A stretch of DNA of 64,000 nucleotides, taken from NCBI RefSeq assembly GCF_028747645.1, contig NZ_CP118100.1, forward strand, positions 1,302,001-1,366,000, read 5' to 3'. The position numbers and the translations under genes are program-made. Positions 34,110 through 43,143 of this stretch are shown here, one piece after another. The notes beneath the pieces were generated by a model, which saw only the letters and a program-made list of their open reading frames with translations, was not told where the DNA came from and searched no databases. This DNA comes from Microbacterium esteraromaticum. Lineage in GTDB: Bacteria > Actinomycetota > Actinomycetes > Actinomycetales > Microbacteriaceae. Positions within the stretch are counted from its first letter, which is position 1; each line of letters begins with the position of its first letter.

Positions 34110-35660
34110 ATGACTACTCCGCGCAGTGAACCGACCATCATCGCGCCCTCGGCGGCGGCGGTCGGCGCCGATGGCCGCCGGCGCTCGTACGAGGTGCGTA
34201 CCTTCGGTTGCCAGATGAACGTGCACGACTCCGAACGACTCTCGGGTTCCCTGGAGAGTGCGGGGTATGTTCGCTCGGATGCCGGTGAGGACGCCGACGT
34301 CGTCATCATCAACACCTGCGCGGTGCGCGACAACGCAGCGGGCAAGCTCTACGGCACGCTGGGTCACTTGAAGTCCCGTAAGGACAAGCATGAGGGCATG
34401 CAGATCGCCGTCGGCGGCTGCCTCGCTCAGATGGACCAGCAGGCCGTCCTCGATAAGGCGCCGTGGGTCGACGTGGTCTTCGGCACGCACAACATGGGAT
34501 CGCTGCCCGGTCTGCTTGAGCGCGCACGTCACAACGGCGAGGCCGAACTCGAGATCCTCGAGTCGCTCGAGATCTTCCCCTCGACGCTGCCCACCAAGCG
34601 CGACTCGGCGCACAGCGGCTGGGTGTCGATCTCGGTCGGCTGCAACAACACCTGCACGTTCTGCATCGTCCCGAGCCTCCGTGGCAAGGAGAAGGACCGC
34701 CGACCGGGTGACATCCTGAACGAGATCCGTCTGCTCGTCGAGGACGGCGCGATCGAGGTCACGCTGCTGGGGCAGAACGTGAACTCGTACGGTGTGGAGT
34801 TCGGCGACCGACAGGCGTTCAGCAAGCTGCTGCGCGCCGCGGGCGAGATCGAAGGACTGGAGCGCATCCGCTTCACCAGCCCGCACCCGGCCGCATTCAC
34901 CGACGATGTGATCGACGCAATGGCGGAGACGCCCAACGTGATGCCGCAACTGCACATGCCGTTGCAGTCGGGAAGTGACAGCATCCTGCGGTCTATGCGA
35001 CGCTCGTACCGCAGCTCGAAGTACCTCGGCATTCTCGATCGGGTGCGCGAGCGGATCCCGCATGCAGCCATCACCACCGACATCATCGTGGGCTTCCCGG
35101 GTGAGACCGACGAGGACTTCGAAGACACCATGCGCGTCGTCGAGCAGTCCCGCTTCTCGAGCGCGTTCACGTTCCAGTACTCCATCCGTGAGGGCACGCC
35201 GGCCGCGACGATGGAGAACCAGGTCCCCAAGGCCGTCGTGCAGGAGCGCTACGAGCGGCTGATCGCGCTGCAGGAGCGCATCTCGCTCGAAGAGAACCAG
35301 AAACAGGTCGGTCGCGAGATCGAGGTACTGGTCTCGGTGGGCGAGGGCAAGAAGGACGCCGAGACCCACCGCCTCACCGGACGTGCGGAAGACAACCGCC
35401 TGGTGCACTTCGAGGTGACACCCGGTTCGGAGCTGCCACGCCCCGGAGACATGGTGACCGTGACGATCACCCACGGTGCTCCCTTCCATCTGCTCGCGGA
35501 CGATCCGACAGGTGCGCCGTTGCGCATCCGTCGCACGCGCGGCGGCGACGCATGGGACCGCGCTCAGGCCGAGACCTGCGGTGTGCCGGCACCGGCCGGA
35601 CAGTCAGGCGCACCCCGCGCCGTCTCGCTGGGGCTGCCGACGCTCCGCGTCGACGGGTGA
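34110..35660 (+). CDS. miaB: tRNA-2-methylthio-N6-dimethylallyladenosine synthase
   Basis: The 516-residue radical-SAM methylthiotransferase modifies A37 of tRNAs reading UNN codons, after MiaA. Three cysteines of the N-terminal cluster are Cys34, Cys70 and Cys104 (TFGCQMN, INTCAV, VGGCLAQ). The radical-SAM cluster is Cys178-x3-Cys182-x2-Cys185 in [17 protein letters not shown] domain covers ~380-450. The C-terminal ~60 residues are an extension beyond the usual length. miaA overlaps its end (GTGA), joining the two steps in one operon. Confidence 0.96.
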   Translation: MTTPRSEPTIIAPSAAAVGADGRRRSYEVRTFGCQMNVHDSERLSGSLESAGYVRSDAGEDADVVIINTCAVRDNAAGKLYGTLGHLKSRKDKHEGMQIAVGGCLAQMDQQAVLDKAPWVDVVFGTHNMGSLPGLLERARHNGEAELEILESLEIFPSTLPTKRDSAHSGWVSISVGCNNTCTFCIVPSLRGKEKDRRPGDILNEIRLLVEDGAIEVTLLGQNVNSYGVEFGDRQAFSKLLRAAGEIEGLERIRFTSPHPAAFTDDVIDAMAETPNVMPQLHMPLQSGSDSILRSMRRSYRSSKYLGILDRVRERIPHAAITTDIIVGFPGETDEDFEDTMRVVEQSRFSSAFTFQYSIREGTPAATMENQVPKAVVQERYERLIALQERISLEENQKQVGREIEVLVSVGEGKKDAETHRLTGRAEDNRLVHFEVTPGSELPRPGDMVTVTITHGAPFHLLADDPTGAPLRIRRTRGGDAWDRAQAETCGVPAPAGQSGAPRAVSLGLPTLRVDG

Positions 35661-36574
35661 CGGGCATCCGACCCCCACGGGTGTGGGCCGTTGTCGGCGC
35701 GACCGGCACCGGCAAGAGCGAGTTCGCGCTTGAGCTCGCCGAGGCCCTGCGGCAGCAGGGCAACCCTGCCGAGATCGTGAACGTCGACGCGATGCAGCTG
35801 TATCGCGGCATGGACATCGGCACGGCGAAGCTGTCGCCGGCCGAGCGGCGGGGGATCCCGCATCACCTGTTCGACGTCCGCGACGTCACCGAGGAGGCGG
35901 CCGTCGCCTGGTATCAGCCGTTAGCGCGCGCGGCGGTCGCTGATATCCACTCCCGCGGTGGCGACGCGATTCTCGTCGGCGGGTCTGGACTGTACGTCTC
36001 CAGCGTGATCTTCGACTTCCGGTTCCCGCCCCGCGACCCCGCCGTGCGCGCGCGCCTGGAGTCCGAACTCGCCGAACGCGGCCCCGGAGTGCTCCTGGAG
36101 CGTCTGACTCAGCGGGATCCGGCCGCCGCCGCGCGGATCGATCCGAAGAATCCGCGGCGCATCGTGCGCGCCCTTGAGGTGCTTGAACAGGGCGGGCAGA
36201 CGCACGGTGCGGCGCTCCCCGAACGCCCCGAGCTGTGGCATCCGCACACCCGCATCATCGGATTGCATGCGCCGCGCGAGGTGCTCGTGGAGCGCCTTGA
36301 CCGTCGCGTGGAGCGGATGTGGCGGGACGGCATGCTGCAGGAGGTCGAAGCGCTGCGTGAGAGAGGCCTCGAGCGCGGCGCCACGGCTGCACGGGCCATC
36401 GGGTACGCCCAGGCGCTCGCGCAGGTGCGCGGAGAGAAGAGCGAGGCGGATGCCATCGCCGAGACCCAGGCGCTCACGCGACGGTACGCGCGGCGCCAGG
36501 TGTCATGGTTCAAGCGCTATCCGGACATCGAGTGGCTCGAATCGGGCACCTCCGGCGGGGCTGTTCTGCGCTGA
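35657..36574 (+). CDS. miaA: tRNA dimethylallyltransferase
   Basis: The 305-residue enzyme adds dimethylallyl to N6 of A37 in tRNA, giving the substrate of MiaB. The nucleotide-binding loop is [10 protein letters not shown] (14-23), followed by the conserved [19 protein letters not shown] and the HHLFDVRD segment, [17 protein letters not shown] sequence ([18 protein letters not shown]), and [13 protein letters not shown] near the end. The GTG start overlaps the miaB stop by four bases. A longer frame to 35552 is inside miaB. Confidence 0.95.
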   Translation: MTGIRPPRVWAVVGATGTGKSEFALELAEALRQQGNPAEIVNVDAMQLYRGMDIGTAKLSPAERRGIPHHLFDVRDVTEEAAVAWYQPLARAAVADIHSRGGDAILVGGSGLYVSSVIFDFRFPPRDPAVRARLESELAERGPGVLLERLTQRDPAAAARIDPKNPRRIVRALEVLEQGGQTHGAALPERPELWHPHTRIIGLHAPREVLVERLDRRVERMWRDGMLQEVEALRERGLERGATAARAIGYAQALAQVRGEKSEADAIAETQALTRRYARRQVSWFKRYPDIEWLESGTSGGAVLR

Positions 36575-36611
36575 GCGCCGCGATGTCGGTGGTCGGCGTG
36601 ATGATGGCTGG

Positions 36612-37142
36612 ATGACCACGCACTTCTACACCGCTTCCAGCCTCGACGGTTTCATCGCCACCGAAGACCACTCGCTCGACTGGCTTCTCCCGCAGGACAT
36701 CGACGAGGACGGGCCGATGGCGTACGGAGAGTTCATCGCCTCGATCGGTGCGTTGGCGATGGGCGCGCACACGTTCGAATGGGTGATGGACAACGAAGGG
36801 GGACAGTGGGGGTACGAGCAGCCGGCCTGGGTGTTCACCACGCGTGAGCTTGATGTGCCGGAGGGTGCCGACGTGCGTCTCACCCGAGCCGACGTCCGCG
36901 ACGTGCATGCACAGATGGTCGAGGCGGCAGGCGGCCGGGACGTGTGGATCGTCGGTGGGGGAGATCTGGCGGGCCAGTTCGCCGACGCGGGCCTGCTCGA
37001 CGAAGTATGGATTCAGTACGCGCCGGTGACGCTCGGCGCCGGAGCACCCGTGCTGCCGCGGGCGCTCGACCTCGAACTGATCGACGTCGCCCGTAACCGT
37101 TCGTTCGTGTGCGCGCGTCACCGTGTGCGGCGCGCTGAATAG
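36612..37142 (+). CDS. Dihydrofolate-reductase-like RibD C-terminal-domain protein
   Basis: A 176-residue stand-alone RibD_C/DHFR-fold protein: HFYTASSLDGFIATEDHSLD, GALAMGAHTFEWV, DVWIVGGGDLAGQFADAG and LPVTLGAGAPVLP-like sequence (QYAPVTLGAGAPVLP). Such proteins bind NADPH and reduce small carbonyl or pterin-like compounds, but the physiological substrate is usually unknown. It lacks the deaminase domain of RibD and is far from riboflavin genes. Do not confuse it with the true folA at 23370. Confidence 0.87.
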   Translation: MTTHFYTASSLDGFIATEDHSLDWLLPQDIDEDGPMAYGEFIASIGALAMGAHTFEWVMDNEGGQWGYEQPAWVFTTRELDVPEGADVRLTRADVRDVHAQMVEAAGGRDVWIVGGGDLAGQFADAGLLDEVWIQYAPVTLGAGAPVLPRALDLELIDVARNRSFVCARHRVRRAE

Positions 37143-37145
37143 ACT
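37140..37145 (+). promoter_or_regulatory. Leaderless -10 element of dapF
   Basis: TAGACT then six bases to the ATG at 37152. It overlaps the stop codon of the preceding gene. Confidence 0.5.
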
Positions 37146-37151
37146 GGGACC

Positions 37152-38024
37152 ATGGTCGCATTCACCAAGGGACACGGCACCGGCAACGATTTCGTGATCA
37201 TCGAGGACGTCAACGGCGAGAACGACCTCACGGCGACCCAGGTGCAGGCGCTGTGCGACCGCAATTTCGGTATTGGCGCAGATGGTGTGCTCCGAGTGGT
37301 GCGTTCCGCCGCGATCGATGAGGGCGCTGCTTCGCTGGCTGAGGAGCCCGACGCCGAGTGGTTCATGGACTACCGCAACGCCGATGGTTCCCCGGCGCAG
37401 ATGTGCGGCAACGGCATCCGCGTCTTCGTGCACTACCTCTTGCGGGCCGGCCTTGCGACTCTCGAACCGGGGTCGACGGTGCCCATCGGTACTCGTGCGG
37501 GTGTCCGCGATGTGATGCGTAGCGAGACCGGCTACCAGGTCGACTTGGGGCGCTGGCATCTCGCCGGCGGTGAACCGCTCGCACGCGCCGCCGGTCTCTC
37601 GATCGCGCGTCCGGGGCTCGGTCTCGACCTGGGTAACCCCCACGTGGTCGTGGCGTTGGCATCCGACGAGGAGCTGGATGGCCTCGACCTGAACCCGTCG
37701 CCGCTGCTGGAGCCGGCTCCGGTCGGCGGGGCGAACGTCGAATTCGTCGTGCCCGGAGAACCGCTCGTGCGCGACGGCATCGGACATGTGCGGATGCGCG
37801 TGCACGAACGGGGTGTGGGCGAGACGCTCAGCTGCGGTACGGGCGCTGCAGCCACGGCTCTGGCGGTGCGGCACTGGGCAGGCACGCGCGCGCCCGACCA
37901 GTGGCGGGTCGAAGTGCCCGGTGGTGTGCTCGGCGTTCGCATGTTCGCCGCCGAGGACGGCGAGCACGTGGGGCTGTCCGGTCCGGCACAGCTGGTCTAC
38001 CGGGGTGAGATCGACCTGGCCTGA
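37152..38024 (+). CDS. dapF: Diaminopimelate epimerase
   Basis: The 290-residue epimerase converts LL- to meso-diaminopimelate by a two-base mechanism. The two catalytic cysteines are Cys85 in [10 protein letters not shown] and Cys228 in [26 protein letters not shown] at the N-terminus is diagnostic. An insertion of ~15 residues ([13 protein letters not shown]) before MDYRNADGS lengthens the first half relative to E. coli. It converges on the methyltransferase gene, 29 bp away. Together with dapA and dapB it shows that the meso-diaminopimelate route operates. Confidence 0.96.
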   Translation: MVAFTKGHGTGNDFVIIEDVNGENDLTATQVQALCDRNFGIGADGVLRVVRSAAIDEGAASLAEEPDAEWFMDYRNADGSPAQMCGNGIRVFVHYLLRAGLATLEPGSTVPIGTRAGVRDVMRSETGYQVDLGRWHLAGGEPLARAAGLSIARPGLGLDLGNPHVVVALASDEELDGLDLNPSPLLEPAPVGGANVEFVVPGEPLVRDGIGHVRMRVHERGVGETLSCGTGAAATALAVRHWAGTRAPDQWRVEVPGGVLGVRMFAAEDGEHVGLSGPAQLVYRGEIDLA

Positions 38025-38053
38025 GTGCCCAGGGTGTGCGCGGCGCGGTTGCG

Positions 38054-38698
38054 CTATGCGGGCACGTCGATCGGCTCGGTGGGTGGGGTGCCGTGTCGGC
38101 GCACCTTCAACACACGGAAACCCTTGCCCGTCGCGGCACGCTGCACGCTGTAGCCCGTACCGAACGTGGTTGCCATCCAACGCTGCAGAGAGTCCGACCC
38201 CAGGTTGCGCTGCACGACCATCCAGGCGTCGCTGCGCTCGTCGAGGCGGGGGATCCATCGTTCGAGCATGCCGTGCAGCGCCTCTTTGCCGATGCGGATC
38301 GGTGGGTTCGACCGGATCGTACGGAAACGCACGTCGTCGGGAACATCTTCGGGCAGCACCGCGTTGACATTTGTGAGCCCGAGCTTGGCCGCATTGCGGC
38401 GGGTGAGGTCGAGAGCGCGCTCGTTGACGTCGACTGCCCAGATCGTGGCATGGGGTGCGGAGAGCGCCATGGTGAGGGTGATCGGCCCCCATCCGCAGCC
38501 GAGGTCGAGGAAGTCGCCGCCGGGCGGAAGGGGCGGCATGTTGGCGAAAAGCACCGAGGTGCCGACGTCCAGACGGTCGGGGCTGAACACACCGCCGGCA
38601 GTGGTGAGTTCGAGATCGCGACCGGCGAGGTTCACCCGGATCGTCCGCAGGTTCTCGGGGCTCGCCGGGGCCGCAGTGAAGTAGTGGTCGGACGCCAT
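38054..38698 (-). CDS. RsmC-like SAM-dependent methyltransferase
   Basis: A 214-residue class I methyltransferase resembling the catalytic half of RsmC/RlmG-type rRNA guanine-N2 methyltransferases. Motif I is FLDLGCGWGPITL (~63-76) and motif IV is NPPIR at 131-135 (NPPY in related enzymes; here Ile for Tyr). The pattern of VFSPDRLDVGTSVL is also typical. No N-terminal non-catalytic half is present. Substrate is probably rRNA, but that is by family. It is divergent from hflX. Confidence 0.85.
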   Translation of the reverse strand: MASDHYFTAAPASPENLRTIRVNLAGRDLELTTAGGVFSPDRLDVGTSVLFANMPPLPPGGDFLDLGCGWGPITLTMALSAPHATIWAVDVNERALDLTRRNAAKLGLTNVNAVLPEDVPDDVRFRTIRSNPPIRIGKEALHGMLERWIPRLDERSDAWMVVQRNLGSDSLQRWMATTFGTGYSVQRAATGKGFRVLKVRRHGTPPTEPIDVPA

Positions 38699-38704
38699 TC
38701 AGTG

Positions 38705-38710
38705 AGCGTA
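38705..38710 (-). promoter_or_regulatory. Leaderless -10 element of the methyltransferase gene
   Basis: TACGCT on the minus strand, six bases before the ATG at 38698. Confidence 0.5.
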
Positions 38711-38769
38711 CCGGATAGGGCGGGCTAAGGTTAAGGCGCCGTTTCAGAGAGGGCAGAGTTCAGTACCGA

Positions 38770-40278
38770 ATGACGAACACCAACGACGAGAACACCGCAC
38801 ACGACGCACTGGATCGCGTGCTGTCGCACGCAGAGCCGCGTGTGCAGCCGAGAGTGTTCGGCTCCGCGCAGGCGCTGCAAGACACCGCGACCGCAGCGCA
38901 CACCGACGCGGACGGTGCGCAATGGGATCTGGATGACCGGCACGCGCTACGGCGCGTCGCGGGACTGTCCACCGAGCTCGAGGATGTCACCGAGGTCGAG
39001 TACCGCGCGCTGCGGCTGGAGAACGTCGTGCTGATCGGCGTGTATCCGCAGGGTGCGCACGATGACGCCGAGAACTCGCTGCGCGAGCTGGCCGCTCTGG
39101 CCGAGACCGCCGGTGCGGTGGTGCTCGACGGGCTTCTGCAACGACGGCCGCACCCCGATCCGGCCACCTATCTCGGCCGCGGCAAGGCGCAGGAGCTCAA
39201 GGACATCGTCGCTGCTGTCGGTGCCGACACCGTGATCGCCGACACCGAGTTGGCCTCCAGCCAGAGGCGTGCTCTGGAAGACGTGGTGAAGGTCAAGGTG
39301 ATCGACCGCACGACGGTGATCCTCGACATCTTCAGCCAGCATGCGAAGAGCCGCGAGGGCAAGGCCCAGGTCGAACTCGCCCAGCTGGAGTACCTGCTTC
39401 CGCGCCTGCGCGGTTGGGGTGAGTCCATGAGCCGCCAGGCTGGTGGCCAGGTCGGTGCCGGCGGTGCGGGTATGGGCTCGCGCGGTCCCGGTGAGACGAA
39501 GATCGAGCTGGATCGCCGCCGCATCCGCACGCGCATGGCGCAGCTGCGCAAGCAGATCCGCGATTTCGCCCCGGCGCGTGATGCGAAGCGGGCAGAGCGC
39601 AAGCGCAACACCATTCCGTCTGTGGCGATCGCCGGCTACACCAACGCCGGCAAATCGAGCCTGCTCAACGCTCTCACCAGCGCCGGCGTGCTCGTCGAGA
39701 ACGCGTTGTTCGCGACGTTGGATGCCACAGTGCGCCGTTCCGAGACCGCCGACGGGCGTGTCTATACGCTCACCGACACGGTCGGGTTCGTGCGCAATCT
39801 GCCGCATCAGCTGGTCGAGGCGTTCCGTTCCACCCTGGAGGAGGTCGGGCAGGCCGACCTGTTGGTGCACGTCGTCGATGGCTCGCACCCCGACCCGTCC
39901 GCTCAGTTGCAGACGGTGCGGGACGTGATCGGCGACGTCGGTGGTCGTGAGATCCCCGAGATCGTGGTCTTCAACAAGGCCGATCTGATCGGTGAGGACG
40001 AGCGGCTCGTGCTGCGCGGGCTGGCGCCCGACGCGCACTTCGTCTCCTCCCGCTCCGGCGAGGGCATCGATGAGCTGCGCGCGACGATCGAGCGGATGCT
40101 GCCGATGCCGGCCGTCGAGGTTCAGGCCCTCGTGCCGTATGACCGCGGCGACCTGGTCGCAGCCGTGCACGAGACCGGTGTCTTGATCTCGGCCGAGCAC
40201 CGCGAGACGGGTACCGAGGTGCATGCGCACGTATCCGAGCGGCTGGCTGCGGAATTGGCTCCGTTCGCGATGTCCTGA
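38770..40278 (+). CDS. hflX: GTPase HflX
   Basis: The 502-residue GTPase rescues stalled ribosomes by splitting them. A long N-terminal domain (residues ~75-270) holds the HflX-specific glycine-rich motif GGQVGAGGAGMGSRGPGETK. The G domain carries G1 GYTNAGKSS (289-297), G3 DTVGFVRNLP and G4 NKAD (around residue 401). GGGCAGAG is a weak ribosome site. It lies downstream of dapF on the same strand but across the convergent methyltransferase gene, and has its own TAAGGT-type promoter near 38727. Confidence 0.95.
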   Translation: MTNTNDENTAHDALDRVLSHAEPRVQPRVFGSAQALQDTATAAHTDADGAQWDLDDRHALRRVAGLSTELEDVTEVEYRALRLENVVLIGVYPQGAHDDAENSLRELAALAETAGAVVLDGLLQRRPHPDPATYLGRGKAQELKDIVAAVGADTVIADTELASSQRRALEDVVKVKVIDRTTVILDIFSQHAKSREGKAQVELAQLEYLLPRLRGWGESMSRQAGGQVGAGGAGMGSRGPGETKIELDRRRIRTRMAQLRKQIRDFAPARDAKRAERKRNTIPSVAIAGYTNAGKSSLLNALTSAGVLVENALFATLDATVRRSETADGRVYTLTDTVGFVRNLPHQLVEAFRSTLEEVGQADLLVHVVDGSHPDPSAQLQTVRDVIGDVGGREIPEIVVFNKADLIGEDERLVLRGLAPDAHFVSSRSGEGIDELRATIERMLPMPAVEVQALVPYDRGDLVAAVHETGVLISAEHRETGTEVHAHVSERLAAELAPFAMS

Positions 40279-40294
40279 GCAGCTCCGGTGCGGC

Positions 40295-40954
40295 TCAGGA
40301 TGCGGTGAAGCGCCCCTCCACCTCGGCGGAGACGGTGATCTCCTCACCCTGGAACTCCATGCCGGGTGCGGCTTCCATGGCCATGGCGCCGCCGCGCAGG
40401 GCCGTGGCCATGGGCATCGGCGGAGTACCGGCCGAGATCAGGCCGCGGTCGGCGATCTCCACCGGCGTCACCTCGTGCAAACCAAGGGCCTCGGCGTAGG
40501 CGCGGGCGCGTGAGACGGCGACGGCGACGGCCTGGGTGGCGACCTCGCGCTCGACCTCGCGTTCGGTCTCGGGGGTGAGATGCCAGTCGACGTCGCCCAC
40601 CGCCACGCCGTCGGTGACCGATAGCTCGGTGACCCAGACCGACAGCTCTGGGAAGTCCGAGAAGGTGGCGGTGAAGTCGATGCTCGCGCGGTACACCGGA
40701 GCGAGCCGCTTGCCTTCGTTGTTCCAGGGACGTTCGGCATAGACGTTCAGCCGCTGGCTGGTCCAGGCCGTGATGCTGCCGGACTGCTCGCGCGTCGTGA
40801 TGCCGTCGCGCACAGGGGTGGCCTGGGCCAGAGCGTGCTCGACGACCGTTGCGCGATCGGGGCCGTCGCAGGAGACGGTGAGGTGCAGCGTCGCGCGCTC
40901 GGGCGCGACGCGCAGTTCGTGTTCGCCGCGGACCGTGATGGTGACTTCAGTCAT
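40295..40954 (-). CDS. SIMPL-domain (DUF541) protein
   Basis: A 219-residue SIMPL protein: VTITVRGEHELRVAPERATL at the start, then the tandem alternate strands ending EFQGEEITVSAEVEGRF. No signal peptide is present, so it appears cytoplasmic, although many members are exported. Function is unclear; the family name comes from a signalling-associated interaction. The start at 40954 is preferred over a frame extending to 41110 because TACAGT lies seven bases upstream and the longer reading would run into the ssrA promoter region. Confidence 0.85.
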   Translation of the reverse strand: MTEVTITVRGEHELRVAPERATLHLTVSCDGPDRATVVEHALAQATPVRDGITTREQSGSITAWTSQRLNVYAERPWNNEGKRLAPVYRASIDFTATFSDFPELSVWVTELSVTDGVAVGDVDWHLTPETEREVEREVATQAVAVAVSRARAYAEALGLHEVTPVEIADRGLISAGTPPMPMATALRGGAMAMEAAPGMEFQGEEITVSAEVEGRFTAS

Positions 40955-40961
40955 GCCAGTG

Positions 40962-40967
40962 ACTGTA
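40962..40967 (-). promoter_or_regulatory. Leaderless -10 element of the SIMPL gene
   Basis: TACAGT on the minus strand with seven bases to the ATG at 40954. Confidence 0.5.
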
Positions 40968-41110
40968 CGACACGCGGGTGTGCAAAGAGGGAACGCAACT
41001 GCAGGAATGGCGGCTGGGTCGGATTCGTTGTACTCTTTGATGCTCGGGTGCTTCGGTACCCGGTTGGTAACTCCACAGTGTGACAGCGGCTCCTTCGCGA
41101 GAAGGTTCAC

Positions 41111-41480
41111 GGGGCTGATCGGTTTCGACGGCGCCTGTACATCGACGAGAAGCGGGCCGAGGATGCAGGGTTATCTCGTGAACGCTCCCTGCAAAACCAT
41201 AGTTGCCGAATCCAAGCGCAACGACTTCGCCCTCGCTGCCTAAGCGAGCCCGATAGTCCGTCAGACCGTATGTGATCCCGATACGGACCCTGGCGTCATC
41301 TAGGGATCTTGCTGCGTGATGGCGTCTGGACGTCACGTGGGACTCTTCCCAGGCTGGGCTCGTCGACTTAGGTGTCTGTGACAAAGGTCGGAGCCGAGCA
41401 GAACGCTCTTACAGACTGCGCCCGGAGAAGACGTGGATTTTCAGCGTCGGACGGGGGTTCGATTCCCCCCAGCTCCACCA
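41111..41480 (+). ncRNA. ssrA: Transfer-messenger RNA (tmRNA)
   Basis: The gene begins GGGGCTGATCGGTTTCGACG and ends with an acceptor strand CAGCTCC plus ACCA. The two ends pair as a seven-base acceptor stem with one G-U. A T-arm (GGGGTTCGATTCCCCC) precedes the 3' end, so the tRNA-like domain is complete and the CCA is encoded. Between them lie the tag reading frame and pseudoknot-rich segments. tmRNA frees ribosomes stalled on broken messages and marks the product for Clp-type degradation. A terminator follows 17 bases after the CCA. Confidence 0.96.
41205..41243 (+). other. tmRNA proteolysis-tag reading frame
   Basis: From the resume codon GCC, preceded by ATAGTT, the frame encodes AESKRNDFALAA and a TAA stop. 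The terminal ALAA is the ClpXP-type degron common to bacterial tags. Confidence 0.88.
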
Positions 41481-41496
41481 ACCGCTGTCACTGTGG

Positions 41497-41539
41497 AAGC
41501 CCCGCGTCACCGAGATCCTTCGGCGGCGCGGGGCTTTTT
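41497..41539 (+). terminator. Terminator after ssrA
   Basis: AAGCCCCGCG pairs with CGCGGGGCTT around a ~19-base loop and is followed by TTT, 17 bases after the tmRNA end. Confidence 0.85.
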
Positions 41540-41565
41540 CGTCTGCGCAGCCATTCGCAGGGGTC

Positions 41566-42171
41566 TCACGTCCGCGGGCGGATCCCGTCCAGCGTGACGG
41601 CGATCACTTCACGGGCGAGCAGGTCTGGATCCACAGCGCCGTCGGGTCGGTACCACTCGACGACCGAGTTGATCATCCCGAAGATGAGCCTGGTGGCGAC
41701 GCCGGCGTCCAGATCCTTGCGCACGAGCCCCTCGGCCTGCGCCTCGCGGACGAGTTCGGTCACGGTGTGATCGAAGCGTCGTCGGCGAGCCAGGGCGTTC
41801 ATCTCGATCTCACTGTTGCCGCGCAGACGCAACAGCAGGGTGACCTGCGGTTGACGGGCGGTCAGCACGCGAACGGCGCCGCCGACGATCGCGGTCAGGC
41901 GATCCTCGGCCGTGGGCTGGTCCAACGCGGTCGCCAACGCCTCCTCGAGCCCACCGAGTGCTTCATCGAGGGCGATCTGCAGGATCTGCGCCTTCGAATC
42001 GACGTGGTGGTACAGCGCCGACTTGGTGACCCCGAGCCGGCCGGTCAGATCGGCGACCGAGGTCGCGTCGTACCCTTGCTCGTTGAACAGTTCCACACCG
42101 GCGCGGATCACGTCGGCACGATCATGGCCCGGGCGCCCGCGACGGGCGGGGCGCGCACCGGTCACACCCAT
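41566..42171 (-). CDS. TetR/AcrR-family transcriptional regulator
   Basis: A 201-residue repressor. The N-terminal helix-turn-helix reads AGVELFNEQGYDATSVADLT and RLGVTKSALYHHVDSKAQIL (residues ~24-65). The C-terminal ligand domain has a helix RQPQVTLLLRLRGNSEIE and ends SVVEWYRPDG, a layout seen in regulators of fatty acid or aromatic acid metabolism. GAGGA lies ahead of the ATG at 42171. It stands divergent from a tiny membrane protein. No obvious target operon is adjacent; an incomplete TATC-N6-GATA repeat near 42190-42205 is the only candidate site. Confidence 0.88.
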   Translation of the reverse strand: MGVTGARPARRGRPGHDRADVIRAGVELFNEQGYDATSVADLTGRLGVTKSALYHHVDSKAQILQIALDEALGGLEEALATALDQPTAEDRLTAIVGGAVRVLTARQPQVTLLLRLRGNSEIEMNALARRRRFDHTVTELVREAQAEGLVRKDLDAGVATRLIFGMINSVVEWYRPDGAVDPDLLAREVIAVTLDGIRPRT

Positions 42172-42288
42172 GGCATCCTCTTCGGCATATCGTCAAAGAT
42201 ACTGCGGTCGGGTGCGGTGGAGCGGCATCCGGCAGGTGGTGCGCAGACTAAGCTGGAGAGGTTATCCGACGATCTGGAGGGCTTCGAC

Positions 42289-42486
42289 GTGGTCGACTTC
42301 ATCGTGTTCCTGGTTCTGTTCCTCGGAGGGTTCGTCCTCTTCGGGATCTCGCACGAACTCCCGACCGGTCAGGCATACGCCTTCACGGCGGGCATCCTTC
42401 TGGTGAGCCTTGCCATGGCGTACGTCATGCGTCAGCGCGGGTCGGCGACCAAGCGCGCCGACAACTGGAACCAGAACCAGCAGTGA
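42289..42486 (+). CDS. Small two-helix membrane protein
   Basis: A 65-residue protein starting at GTG 42289, with GGAGGG eight bases upstream and a TAAGCT hexamer (42249-42254) as a possible -10. Two hydrophobic segments are visible (FIVFLVLFLGGFVLFGI and AFTAGILLVSLAMAYVM), joined by the short loop SHELPTGQAY, and followed by a polar tail RQRGSATKRADNWNQNQQ. Family not recognised. The longer open frame back to 41767 overlaps the TetR gene antisense and was rejected. Confidence 0.65.
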   Translation: MVDFIVFLVLFLGGFVLFGISHELPTGQAYAFTAGILLVSLAMAYVMRQRGSATKRADNWNQNQQ

Positions 42487-42491
42487 GCCTC

Positions 42492-42517
42492 GTGGCGCCG
42501 CCGTCAGGCGGCGCCAC
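42492..42517. terminator. Bidirectional hairpin between convergent genes
   Basis: A perfect 11-bp stem (GTGGCGCCGCC and complement) with a GTCA loop lies between the small membrane protein and the lipoprotein gene. Confidence 0.65.
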
Positions 42518-42528
42518 TTCGGCCTGCC

Positions 42529-43110
42529 TCAGCCCTCCCAATCGATGAGCAGCAGGCTCTGCTTGGTGTCGGCGAACTTCACCCAGCCGTCGCCGAACTC
42601 GTAGGTCATTCCGAACCCGTCGGAGTCGGTCGCCAGCGCGTAGGCCGGATCCTCCGTGAAGTACTGCCGCCCGCCTGCGGATGAACGCAGCCAGCCGTCG
42701 CGTTGCAGACCCGCCATAGCGGTCTCCGCAGATGGTGCGCTGATCGGCCCCCAGGCGTACATCTGACCATGGTCGGATGCCGTGCTGAAGTCGGCCCACA
42801 TGCACAGCAGTCCCTCCTCGACGAGGGTCTCGCCGATGCGGAACTCCTCCTGCTCGTACGTCCAGCCCTGCTCGGTCAGAGCCTCGGCCGTGCCCGACGA
42901 GATGATCGTTTCGCACGTCGGGTCGGCGACCGGCTCGGGCGTCGACTCTTCAGGGGGTGCAGACGTGGCGGTGGCAGCAGGGGCGGGCTCGGTCGTCTGG
43001 GGGGCAGCAGGGGACGTGGGTGCGCTCTGCGGCGACGCGTCGGCGGCGCACGAGGCGAGGGACAGTGACGCCAGCAGGGCGCCGGCGGCGAGGGGAAGAC
43101 GGATACGCAT
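42529..43110 (-). CDS. Secreted lipoprotein of unknown function
   Basis: A 193-residue predicted lipoprotein: signal peptide ending LSLASC with Cys21 as the lipidation site. A Pro/Ala/Thr/Ser-rich linker covers ~22-60, then a compact domain runs to the end with two cysteines (DPTCETI and GLLCMWA) that could pair. Hydrophobic and aromatic stretches AMAGLQRDGWLR and ALATDSDGFGMTYEFGDG recall other actinobacterial surface lipoproteins with no assigned role. I do not recognise a named family. It is followed on the same strand by the inositol-phosphatase-like gene 33 bp upstream. Confidence 0.75.
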   Translation of the reverse strand: MRIRLPLAAGALLASLSLASCAADASPQSAPTSPAAPQTTEPAPAATATSAPPEESTPEPVADPTCETIISSGTAEALTEQGWTYEQEEFRIGETLVEEGLLCMWADFSTASDHGQMYAWGPISAPSAETAMAGLQRDGWLRSSAGGRQYFTEDPAYALATDSDGFGMTYEFGDGWVKFADTKQSLLLIDWEG

Positions 43111-43143
43111 AGGACTCTTGGGGAGGAGGGGTGCGCGCGTCGC

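Noticed and set aside
33708..35489. Minus-strand frame across recX and miaB
   Set aside because: Antisense to two well-supported genes and without any recognisable domain.
42180..42210. TATC-N6-GATA as operator of the TetR at 42171
   Set aside because: The arms are only four bases and the flanks do not extend the symmetry; too weak to list as a feature.
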